NCBI GenBank assembly: GCA_023429545.1
Contig: JAEYUU010000071.1
Coordinates: 1-5,850, forward strand
DNA from: Verrucomicrobiota bacterium
GTDB taxonomy: Bacteria; Verrucomicrobiota; Verrucomicrobiia; Verrucomicrobiales; Verrucomicrobiaceae
Length of the DNA stretch: 5,850 nucleotides
Direction: 5' to 3'
Part shown: piece by piece, positions 1-5,850 of the stretch
Layout of the letters: each line of letters begins with the position of its first letter
Position numbering within the stretch: position 1 is the first letter of the stretch
Notes under the pieces: generated by a model
Databases searched by the model: none
What the model saw: only the letters and a program-made list of their open reading frames with translations
What the model was told of the DNA's origin: nothing
Position numbers and translations under genes: made by a program

Positions 1-57
1 ATCAGGGCCCGTGCGGCATGAAGCTGGGTTAAGACGAATTTGGGCCAAGGGCAACTT

Positions 58-777
58 CTATGATCCGCGACGGCCATCCACGGGCTTCATTTTTGGCGCT
101 TCATTCTTCCGGCTTGCCACAAAGATGGTGTGGCTATTGCGTCGGGCCTGGGCATAGGCTTTGGCGGAAACGATGTCCACGATGAATCCCGCTTTCGCCA
201 GTTCCTTGCTGAAACCGCGATCCGGGCTGGCGGACCAGAAGGTGGCGCGGCCCCCGGGCTTCAGCGCTCGCATGATGGCCGCCAGGCCGCGTGCCTGGTA
301 GAGCCGCTCATTCCCATCCTGCACCATGGCGATGGGGCCATTGTCCACGTCCAGCATGATGGCATCGTAGTGTGCCGCGGGAGCATTTGAGATGAGCTGG
401 AAGACATCGCCGATGATGACCTTCACGCGCGGATCGTCCAGCAGCGTGCCATTCACCGCGCTGAGGTAGGCACGATTCCACGCCACCACTTCCGGCAGCA
501 GCTCGACGACCTCGACCTTGGCATGGTGGTGCACCAGTTCCAGGGTCCGCCTCAGGGAGAAGCCGAATCCCAGGCCGCCGATGAGCACGCGCACACCTTT
601 CATGCGCAGCAGACCCTCGCAGGCGCACTGGGCCAGCATCTTCTCGGACTCGGAGGCATTGGTCCCCATGAGCGGCTGGCGGTTTACACGCAGGTAGAAG
701 TGCGTGTCATGCGTATGCAGCGTGAGTTCCGCGCCGTCAGGGGTGCGGGCTTGGGCGAGGGTGACGAAGGGTTTCAC
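58..777 (-). CDS. Spermidine-synthase-like class I SAM-fold protein
   Basis: Predicted 239-residue cytoplasmic protein with the Rossmann core of polyamine synthases and SAM-dependent methyltransferases. Numbering from the chosen start, the nucleotide-binding loop GGLGFG is at 67-72, the acidic ribose-binding residue follows in VEVVELLPE (E92), GDV is at 123-125, LDVDNGP (about 143-149) sits where polyamine synthases carry their catalytic aspartate, and LKPGG is near 172-176. The N-terminal beta domain seen in true spermidine synthases (about 280-310 residues) is mostly missing, so spermidine synthesis is not assured. A methyltransferase or other aminopropyltransferase-like role is equally possible. 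I chose the GTG at 777 because the family-like segment begins there (VKPFVTLAQARTPDG). The frame stays open to a GTG at 882, with a TTG at 822, but the extra 35 residues are low-complexity and Arg/Ser/Pro-rich. No convincing ribosome binding site precedes any of the three. It is divergent from the cupin gene. Confidence 0.8.
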   Translation of the reverse strand: MKPFVTLAQARTPDGAELTLHTHDTHFYLRVNRQPLMGTNASESEKMLAQCACEGLLRMKGVRVLIGGLGFGFSLRRTLELVHHHAKVEVVELLPEVVAWNRAYLSAVNGTLLDDPRVKVIIGDVFQLISNAPAAHYDAIMLDVDNGPIAMVQDGNERLYQARGLAAIMRALKPGGRATFWSASPDRGFSKELAKAGFIVDIVSAKAYAQARRNSHTIFVASRKNEAPKMKPVDGRRGS

Positions 778-922
778 GGGAGACTGCCATGGCGCGAAGC
801 AGCCGCTTCCATCTTGTACCAAAGGCGCAGGTATGCGGCTCCGCAAGCGGGAAGGGGAAGCCGATCTGGGCTCCCGCGTCACGGCGGGGGCGGTGAATGG
901 TCCTTGTGATTGGAAATGGCAT

Positions 923-932
923 GGAGGAAGGG
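923..932 (+). promoter_or_regulatory. Ribosome binding site of the cupin gene
   Basis: The purine-rich run GGAGGAAGGG lies 5-10 bases before the ATG at 938. It is the clearest Shine-Dalgarno sequence in the window and the main reason to start the cupin gene at 938, although the frame is open back to 704. An in-frame GTG at 932 is too close to the GGAGG core to be preferred. Confidence 0.7.
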
Positions 933-937
933 TGAAG

Positions 938-2158
938 ATGGACGCATTCTTTTATGAGCTCGGGCGCACGGTGCTTGAGCGGTGGAAGCGGGAAAACTTC
1001 TCCCTGGAGAAGTTCCCGGACATCGCCCGCGTGGCCGTCGAGGAGCGGCCACCTGCGGAGCATGTGGATCTGGCGGCTTTTGTGCGTGAGTTCCTGTTGA
1101 GTGATGAGCAACCTCTCCAGACGGACTCGGGCTTCGGCCAGCCGGAACTCGTGGTGTACAATCATCCGCGGTTCTACATCCAGATTCTTTTCTGGCTGGA
1201 TGGCACCACGGACATCCACCAGCACGAGTTCTCCGGCGCCTTTCATGTCATGGCGGGATCCAGCATCCATGCGCACTACGTCTTCGAGAACGCGCAGCCC
1301 GTGACGCCGCACTTCCGTGTGGGAGATGTGCGCATGACCCACATCGAACTGCTGGAGACAGGCCGCACCGTGCCCATTATCTCTGGCCAGCGCTGCATTC
1401 ACTCGCTCTTCCACCTGGATACCCCCTCCGTCACCGTGGTGGTGCGCACGCAGCATGATCCTGGCACGGGACCGCAATTCAATTACCTGCCGCCGCACAT
1501 CGCACTGGATCCGATCTTCAATGACACGCTTACCATGCGCCGCAAGCAGCTCCTCGAGGTGCTCGAGCAGTCCGGGGACCCAGGCTACGCGGAGCTTGTG
1601 TTGGAGATGGTTGCGGAATTGGACTTCGAGCGCGGGTTTTTCATCCTGCAGCATTGCATGGGGCACCTGGAGGAGCTTGAGGAGTGGGAGCCGGTGCTCC
1701 TGGCGTTCGAGGAAAAGCACGGTGAACTGGCATGGGGGGTCGCGGCCACGCTTGAGGAGAACGTGCGGCGGGATCTCATCAAGGAGATGCGCAGCTCCAT
1801 CTCCGAGCCGGAGCACCGCTTCTTCCTAGCACTGCTGATGAACGTGCCGGCTCGGGCAGAGTTGCTGACACTGGTGGCGCAGCGATATCCTGCGATGCCC
1901 CCGGCGGAAACGGTGCTACGCTGGGCGATGGAGTTGTCCGGGGAGACGGAGTTTTCCTTTGCGATTCTGGATGCCATTTTCCCCGAAGAGCTGGGCATTC
2001 CGATGGGCGATCAGCCAGCGCTGTTCGTGGCGGCGCTGCGTCACTTCATGACAGGCGCGAAGAAGGCTCCCTCCGCACTGCGCTCGCTGCCCGGGACGAA
2101 GCTGAAGCGGCTGCGTGATGCCTTCTCCGCATCGAGTCTGCGGGTGCTGGTGGTTTGA
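938..2158 (+). CDS. Cupin protein with cysteine-dioxygenase-like metal site and helical C-terminal domain
   Basis: Predicted 406-residue soluble protein; I do not recognise a named family. Residues about 70-175 look like a cupin. LFWLDGTTDIHQHEFSGAF supplies H94 and H96 in an HxH pair, followed by a conserved-looking GSSIHAHY (107-114). The second half has GQRCIHSLFH with H155 (H159 nearby), then a beta strand SVTVVVRT. An HxH pair plus a later His, without the usual cupin-motif Glu, resembles the three-His iron site of thiol dioxygenases such as cysteine dioxygenase, so a non-heme iron oxygenase role is inferred. Residues about 195-406 are predicted mostly helical, rich in Leu and Glu, with LVAQRYP and ETVLRWAMEL segments. 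No function can be assigned to this half, which roughly doubles the length of a simple cupin enzyme. No signal peptide or membrane segment is visible. The stop overlaps the following methyltransferase start by one base, implying a shared operon and probably a shared substrate. Confidence 0.85.
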   Translation: MDAFFYELGRTVLERWKRENFSLEKFPDIARVAVEERPPAEHVDLAAFVREFLLSDEQPLQTDSGFGQPELVVYNHPRFYIQILFWLDGTTDIHQHEFSGAFHVMAGSSIHAHYVFENAQPVTPHFRVGDVRMTHIELLETGRTVPIISGQRCIHSLFHLDTPSVTVVVRTQHDPGTGPQFNYLPPHIALDPIFNDTLTMRRKQLLEVLEQSGDPGYAELVLEMVAELDFERGFFILQHCMGHLEELEEWEPVLLAFEEKHGELAWGVAATLEENVRRDLIKEMRSSISEPEHRFFLALLMNVPARAELLTLVAQRYPAMPPAETVLRWAMELSGETEFSFAILDAIFPEELGIPMGDQPALFVAALRHFMTGAKKAPSALRSLPGTKLKRLRDAFSASSLRVLVV

Positions 2159-2967
2159 TGATAAAGACCATGTCCTTTCTTGAGCGAATCTTGTCCGTGG
2201 GATGCATCCGCAATGCCATCTGGCGGATGTGGTATCCTTTCCTGACTCGACGGCTGCGTGGGGAGGAGGTTCTGTTTCTGAATTATGCCTTCGAAACCGA
2301 TCCACCGGTAGGGCTGCCATTATCACCCGAGGACGAGCCACATCGCGCCTGTATCCAGCTTTACCATCACGTGGCCTCGCAAGTGGACCTGAGCGGCAGG
2401 GAGGTGCTTGAGGTGAGTTGCGGACACGGAGGAGGGGCGTCGTGGATCACTCGTACCATGCACCCTGCGAAGTATACTGGTCTCGATCTCAATCCGACAG
2501 GCGTCCAGTTCTGCAAGCAGCGTCATCATGTGAAGGCGCTCACCTTCCTGCAGGGCGATGCACAGATGCTCCCGTTTCCAGACAGCTCGCTGGATGCCGT
2601 CATCAATGTCGAGGCGTCGCATTGTTACCCCGATTTTCCGGGATTCCTGGCGGAGGTCGCCCGCGTGCTTCGACCCGGTGGGCATTTTCTCTATGCGGAT
2701 TTTCGTTTCCGAGATCTGTTCACAGCATGGGAGACAGTGGTAGCCGCCGCGCCGCTGGAGATTGTCCAATCACGCGACATCAGAGCCGAGGTGCTCCGTG
2801 GCATGGAATGCAACGCTGCGCGCAGCCTTGCCCTCGTCCGTGAGCGCTTGCCAGGGTTCCTGCATGCCATCGGTCGGGATTTTGCCGGGGTCCCTGGGTC
2901 GCGGGTGTACGCGGCCTTGCAATCCGGAGAGCTGGCCTATCGCTCATGGTTCTTCCGCAAGGCCTGA
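2158..2967 (+). CDS. Phthiotriol-dimycocerosate-methyltransferase-like SAM methyltransferase
   Basis: Predicted 269-residue class I SAM-dependent methyltransferase. SAM-binding motif I is VLEVSCGHGGG (83-93), the acidic strand is YTGLDLN (106-112), GDA is at 133-135, the substrate-side segment is INVEASHCYPDF (149-160), and LRPGG is at 171-175. The N-terminal segment (RMWYPFLTRRL, then EVLFLNYAFETDPP), the block EVSCGHGGGAS, VEASHCYP and the ending GELAYRSWFF match, from memory, mycobacterial phthiotriol/phenolphthiotriol dimycocerosate methyltransferase (Rv2952 type, about 270 residues). That enzyme O-methylates a hydroxyl on a long-chain polyketide diol lipid. The similarity runs along the full length, so O-methylation of a lipid or polyketide hydroxyl is a reasonable inference, but the true substrate is unknown. 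I chose the ATG at 2158, which shares its A with the cupin stop (TGATG); a TTG at 2155 and an ATG at 2170 are alternatives. There is no clear ribosome binding site, so translation probably depends on coupling to the cupin gene. Confidence 0.9.
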   Translation: MIKTMSFLERILSVGCIRNAIWRMWYPFLTRRLRGEEVLFLNYAFETDPPVGLPLSPEDEPHRACIQLYHHVASQVDLSGREVLEVSCGHGGGASWITRTMHPAKYTGLDLNPTGVQFCKQRHHVKALTFLQGDAQMLPFPDSSLDAVINVEASHCYPDFPGFLAEVARVLRPGGHFLYADFRFRDLFTAWETVVAAAPLEIVQSRDIRAEVLRGMECNAARSLALVRERLPGFLHAIGRDFAGVPGSRVYAALQSGELAYRSWFFRKA

Positions 2968-3043
2968 GTCTGGGCGGGGCACTCTTGAAATCTCCCGTAA
3001 ACTTTCCCTGTCCTCCTCGCCCCCTCATGCCAGAGTCCACCCC

Positions 3044-3388
3044 ATGATTGTGGAGCGACTCAAGTATGTGATTTGGGCGGCGGACATGGGCCGCGCCGTG
3101 AAGTTTTACACCGACGTCTTCGGCGGGCGCGTCCTGAAGCAAAATGAGATCATCAGCGAGGTGACGATCTGCGATGGCATCATCGGCATTCATGGTGGAG
3201 GAGAGGGTAAGCGCACGTGGACGGGCCTGAGTTTTCAAGTGCCGGACGTCATCGCGGGAGCCGCGGAGATCGTGGCTGCTGGTGGTCAAATGATCCGCGA
3301 ACCCCAACCGGAGGACGGTGAGCCGCCGCACCTGGCCATGTGTGTGGACACGGAGGGCAATGAGATCATGCTCACGCGGAAGCGCTGA
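3044..3388 (+). CDS. VOC (glyoxalase/bleomycin-resistance fold) family protein
   Basis: Predicted 114-residue single-domain vicinal-oxygen-chelate protein, presumably a cytoplasmic dimer. It opens with the typical first beta-alpha unit (LKYVIWAADMGRAVKFYTDVFGG, residues 6-28, with the FYTDVFG signature). It then runs through IGIHGGG (47-53) and a second beta-alpha-beta half, and ends with the VDTEGNEIML strand (101-110) common to the superfamily. Possible metal ligands are H50, H96 and E108, but the usual first-strand His or Gln is missing, so metal binding and glyoxalase activity cannot be assumed. The family covers glyoxalases, dioxygenases, epimerases and antibiotic-binding proteins. The frame is open upstream to 2762, but that extension lies inside the methyltransferase gene and is not domain-like, so the ATG at 3044 is used despite a poor ribosome binding site. 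It follows the methyltransferase by 76 bp and may be co-transcribed. Confidence 0.85.
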   Translation: MIVERLKYVIWAADMGRAVKFYTDVFGGRVLKQNEIISEVTICDGIIGIHGGGEGKRTWTGLSFQVPDVIAGAAEIVAAGGQMIREPQPEDGEPPHLAMCVDTEGNEIMLTRKR

Positions 3389-3415
3389 CGGTCATGCACG
3401 AGCGACCATATCAAA

Positions 3416-4657
3416 TCACGATTCTAACTCCTCGCGCACCTTGGGATCACTGAGCAGCCGGTCCAACTCGGTCTCCACCATCTTGGCTGAGCCATTGATG
3501 GCGTTGATCAAGACCTGAGCGCGGGCGCCTGAGTTTGGCGGGCGATCCTGGGCCTCCTTCACAGCATGGCCAAAGCGGATGATGGCGTCTGCATAGGCCC
3601 TCGCTCGCATGTCGCATCTCGCACGGAGGGCTTGCAGACGGGTGATATTGCTGCCCACCGACGTTCCGCCCACGGAAGAGAAGGAGGAGGCATTGCTCCT
3701 CTTGGACTTGATGGCGGAGACCAGATCTGCCGCAGCGTTGTCGATGGCATTGAGTGAACCTGCCAGCGAAAGAGTCTGCGGCACCTTGCCCGTGGCATGC
3801 ATCAGCAGGTACTTGGCGGAGAGGTTGTTCGGCGAGTCCTTGAGTACCTGCTGTAGTTTGGCTACCACGTGCTGGTTGCGCAGCCAGGATCCCATCTGCG
3901 CCGGAGCACGCATGAGCAGTTCCTGCACCCGGGTCATTTCCGCCACGGTCGCTTGCGTGGCCGCTGGCTTTTCATTCAGCGCGAGGGCCTCTGCATCAGT
4001 GAACTGGCTGATACTGTAGATCTGGATGCTGGCGAATGGCCTTGGGCCGTCCGTAAGCAGCAGGTCTCCCAGCGCGGATTCGTTTTTCAGCGGGATGCCG
4101 ATGATCTTGCAGTGCCCCTTGGTGGCACCTCGTATCTTTGCCTCCACGCCACCGATCGGCTGCACGCTTCCGTCCGCATTCATGTCACCCGTCACGGCAA
4201 AGGCAGGGTCGAGAGCCTTCCCGGTGATGAGGGAGTGCAGCAGTAGGGCGCAGGCCACGGCGGCGGAGGGGCCATCCTTGTCCGAATACTTGTCCGCGAA
4301 AGAGAGCTCGATGGTATAGCCCTTGGGCCAGCCCTTGTTGTTGAGCTGGGTGAACTTGGCCACTTCACCGAGCGCTTTGGACATCATTTCACCCACCGGC
4401 TGGTTGAAGCTCACGGCGGCGGAAGACCCCTTGTCCGCATCCAGGGCGATCGCGCTCATCTTGGAGGCACTTCCAGCCTCGCCACTGGGAAGGGAGAGGA
4501 TGAGAAGGCCGTGGACATTGGTCTGCTGGAGTTTCAGTCCGGTGTCTGGAGCACCCGTAGTGCCGGTGACGTTCTGCCCCTTCAAGGCCCCTGGGATGCC
4601 TGCCACCAGCGCGATGGCGAGAATCCAGGCCGGCATGGTTATGCTCCGGTAATTCAT
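3416..4657 (-). CDS. Exported stand-alone Lon-type (S16) Ser-Lys protease-domain protein
   Basis: Predicted 413-residue protein with a Lon proteolytic domain but no AAA+ ATPase, no Walker motifs and no Lon N-terminal substrate domain. Numbered from the ATG at 4657, residues 1 to about 27 form a signal peptide or membrane anchor (an Arg, then WILAIALVAGIPGAL). The S16 domain spans about 42-225. The catalytic Ser is S131 in DKDGPSAA and the catalytic Lys is K174 in PIGGVEAK, preceded by TGDMNADGSV. The 43-residue Ser-Lys spacing equals that of E. coli Lon (S679/K722). The remainder, about 225-413, is predicted alpha-helical with a Ser/Gly-rich loop near 320-335 and has no recognised domain. It probably acts outside the cytoplasm as an ATP-independent peptidase, by analogy with exported PDZ-S16 proteins; the substrate is unknown. 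The start is uncertain: the ATG at 4657 keeps a positive charge before the hydrophobic core, whereas the ATG at 4636 has the better ribosome binding site. It converges on the VOC gene with a 27-bp gap. Confidence 0.87.
   Translation of the reverse strand: MNYRSITMPAWILAIALVAGIPGALKGQNVTGTTGAPDTGLKLQQTNVHGLLILSLPSGEAGSASKMSAIALDADKGSSAAVSFNQPVGEMMSKALGEVAKFTQLNNKGWPKGYTIELSFADKYSDKDGPSAAVACALLLHSLITGKALDPAFAVTGDMNADGSVQPIGGVEAKIRGATKGHCKIIGIPLKNESALGDLLLTDGPRPFASIQIYSISQFTDAEALALNEKPAATQATVAEMTRVQELLMRAPAQMGSWLRNQHVVAKLQQVLKDSPNNLSAKYLLMHATGKVPQTLSLAGSLNAIDNAAADLVSAIKSKRSNASSFSSVGGTSVGSNITRLQALRARCDMRARAYADAIIRFGHAVKEAQDRPPNSGARAQVLINAINGSAKMVETELDRLLSDPKVREELES
4644..4647 (-). promoter_or_regulatory. 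Possible ribosome binding site for an internal ATG of the S16 gene
   Basis: On the minus strand GGAG is followed by 7 bases and then the ATG at 4636. The upstream ATG at 4657 has no such site. If this site is used, the protein is seven residues shorter and loses the Arg that precedes the hydrophobic segment of its signal peptide. Confidence 0.35.
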
Positions 4658-4754
4658 CCGCAAAAGTGAATCAGGCTTGGTCGCCGGTAGTCAAGGCAGA
4701 AATCCGCCTGGAAGGAGGATTTTCCTTAATTCATGTGCGGGATTTGTCCCTGGC

Positions 4755-5850
4755 CTATTGAGCCGCTGACTTTGGCTTGCCCGCTTTGCCCCCTTTGGCA
4801 CCCTTGTCCCGCGCCGGCTGGTTGAGCTTCGCGCGCTCCTCCTCGGTGGGCGCCACAAATTCTGCCGGGGCAGGGGATTCGACCTTGAGCGGCGCGTCAT
4901 CGCCCACCTGCTGCTGCAGGGCGGCCAGCTTTTGCATCATCGCCTCAACGCGTTCCGCCTGTTCGGGTTGCCCAGCCAGATCATTCACCTCACCCGGATC
5001 ATCGGACAGGTCGAAGAGTTGCGTCTTGTCGATCTGAGGGAAGCGAATCAACTTCCACCGCGCCTCGCGGATGGCTCGCTGGGTGTTTGTGTAGGAGAGG
5101 AAGAGGGCATCGCGAATGGACTCCTGTTTGCGCTCCAGTACGGGCGCGAGACTAATTGCGTCCATACCCTGGGGCTTCGTGGCGCCGGCGAGGTCGCAGA
5201 TGGTCGGCATGATGTCCATCAGGTAGCAGAGCGCCTTGGTACGACCGTGTGGGATGCCCGGCCCCACGAAGACCAGTGGCGCACGGAAGCCATCGTCATA
5301 CACATTCTGCTTTCCGAGCAGTCCATGGCTGCCCATCCCGAGACCGTGGTCCGAGGAGAAAATGATGATGGTGTTTTCCTCCAGTTCCATCGACTTCAGT
5401 GTCTTTAGCAGCCGGCCAATGTGTCCGTCCATGCAGGAGATGACGGCATAGTAGTCGTGCAAATGCTGGCGTACCACGTCCGGGGTGCGTGGGAAGGGGG
5501 CGAGGAGTTCATCGCGAACTGTGTTGGATCCGATGTTCCAGGGATGTTGCGGAGCATAGTTCTCCGGCAGCGGGATGGCGTCACGTTCATAGAGTTTCAT
5601 GTATGGTTCGGCGGCCACGCGTGGGTCATGAGGGTTCCCAAAGGCAAGATACACAAAGAAGGGGCGGCTCTTGTCGCGCTCCTTCGTGAGGAATTTGATG
5701 GCGCCGTCCACATAGTCCCGGCCAGGCTCGCCGTTCTGGCGTTCCTTTTGGTCATCGGCGATGTAGTGATTGTGCTCAAAGGTTGCCTGAATGTTCGTGG
5801 CCGTGTTCCCTTTCTTTCCCAGGTGCCAGGTCTCATAGCCTGCTCCCTTG
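4755..5850 (-). CDS. Sulfatase (alkaline-phosphatase superfamily), N-terminus outside the window
   Basis: The final 364 residues of a formylglycine-dependent sulfatase; the frame is open through the right edge. Numbering the visible part from 1, GYETWHLGKK (4-13) is the second sulfatase signature, FGNPHDPR (about 70-77) is a substrate/metal-side loop, and IIIFSSDHGLGMGSHG (about 161-176) holds the calcium-binding Asp-His pair (D167, H168). GKQN (179-182) contains the active-site Lys K180. ARWKLIRFP and LFDLSDDPGEVNDLA (278-292) form the usual C-terminal subdomain. The CxPxR motif that is converted to formylglycine, and any signal peptide, lie beyond 5850, so activity cannot be confirmed. Such enzymes hydrolyse sulfate esters, often on sulfated polysaccharides, in the periplasm or outside the cell; this substrate is unknown. 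The last 25 or so residues are a Lys/Gly/Ala-rich tail. The S16 gene follows 97 bp downstream on the same strand. Confidence 0.93.
   Translation of the reverse strand, partial: KGAGYETWHLGKKGNTATNIQATFEHNHYIADDQKERQNGEPGRDYVDGAIKFLTKERDKSRPFFVYLAFGNPHDPRVAAEPYMKLYERDAIPLPENYAPQHPWNIGSNTVRDELLAPFPRTPDVVRQHLHDYYAVISCMDGHIGRLLKTLKSMELEENTIIIFSSDHGLGMGSHGLLGKQNVYDDGFRAPLVFVGPGIPHGRTKALCYLMDIMPTICDLAGATKPQGMDAISLAPVLERKQESIRDALFLSYTNTQRAIREARWKLIRFPQIDKTQLFDLSDDPGEVNDLAGQPEQAERVEAMMQKLAALQQQVGDDAPLKVESPAPAEFVAPTEEERAKLNQPARDKGAKGGKAGKPKSAAQ

Noticed and set aside
1..57. Possible end of a plus-strand gene finishing at a TAA at 30-32
   Set aside because: Only nine codons are visible and they carry no recognisable motif, so neither frame nor strand can be supported.
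801..840. AGCCGC/GCGGCT inverted repeat in the divergent region
   Set aside because: Six matched bases separated by 28 are common in GC-rich DNA; there is no sign of an operator.
704..937. Upstream extension of the cupin frame (78 residues)
   Set aside because: It overlaps the divergent gene start, looks non-protein-like, and the only good ribosome binding site precedes the ATG at 938.
737..1816. Long open frame of 359 codons on the minus strand opposite the cupin gene
   Set aside because: It is His/Arg-rich with no recognisable motif and mirrors a well-supported gene; it is a by-product of GC-rich codon use.
2762..3043. Upstream extension of the VOC frame
   Set aside because: It lies largely inside the methyltransferase gene in another frame and is Ser/Pro/Arg-rich, while the VOC domain begins exactly at the ATG at 3044.
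3390..3407. GGTC/GACC inverted repeat between the convergent VOC and S16 genes
   Set aside because: Only a 4-bp stem with a 10-base loop and no T-run on either strand, so it is too weak to call a terminator.
4666..4694. TTGACT box on the minus strand upstream of the S16 gene
   Set aside because: It is a fair -35 match, but the hexamer 17 bases downstream (ATTCAC) is a poor -10, so no promoter is called.
4712..4727. AAGGA/TCCTT inverted repeat between the sulfatase and S16 genes
   Set aside because: A 5-bp AT-containing stem is expected by chance and lacks a U-tract.

Overview
The window is a GC-rich bacterial chromosomal segment of ordinary gene density with six protein genes, one of them cut by the right edge. 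No RNA genes, insertion sequences, CRISPR arrays or long repeats are visible. An exported-type sulfatase beside a secreted Lon-domain (S16) protein, weak Shine-Dalgarno signals and high GC fit the Planctomycetota/Verrucomicrobiota group, most likely Verrucomicrobiota. That assignment is inferred from gene content and style, because no phylogenetic marker is present.

Left part (58-777, minus strand): a class I SAM-fold protein of the spermidine-synthase-like group. It has a shortened N-terminus and probably uses a GTG start. A divergent intergenic stretch of about 160 bp separates it from the plus-strand genes.

Centre (938-3388, plus strand): three genes. The first encodes a 406-residue protein with an N-terminal cupin of cysteine-dioxygenase-like layout and a helical C-terminal half of unknown function. 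It overlaps by one base (TGATG) a methyltransferase that closely resembles the mycobacterial phthiotriol/phenolphthiotriol dimycocerosate O-methyltransferases. A small VOC (glyoxalase/bleomycin-resistance fold) protein follows 76 bp later. The cupin and methyltransferase look translationally coupled and may act on one unknown metabolite. This pair is the most interesting part of the window. No PKS, NRPS or other scaffold enzyme is present to identify the substrate.

Right part (3416-5850, minus strand): the central genes converge, with a 27-bp gap, on a predicted exported protein with a stand-alone Lon-type Ser-Lys protease domain and no ATPase. Upstream of it by 97 bp lies the C-terminal two thirds of a formylglycine-type sulfatase, whose N-terminus, including the active-site CxPxR motif, is outside the window. 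These two may be co-transcribed, but nothing ties them functionally.
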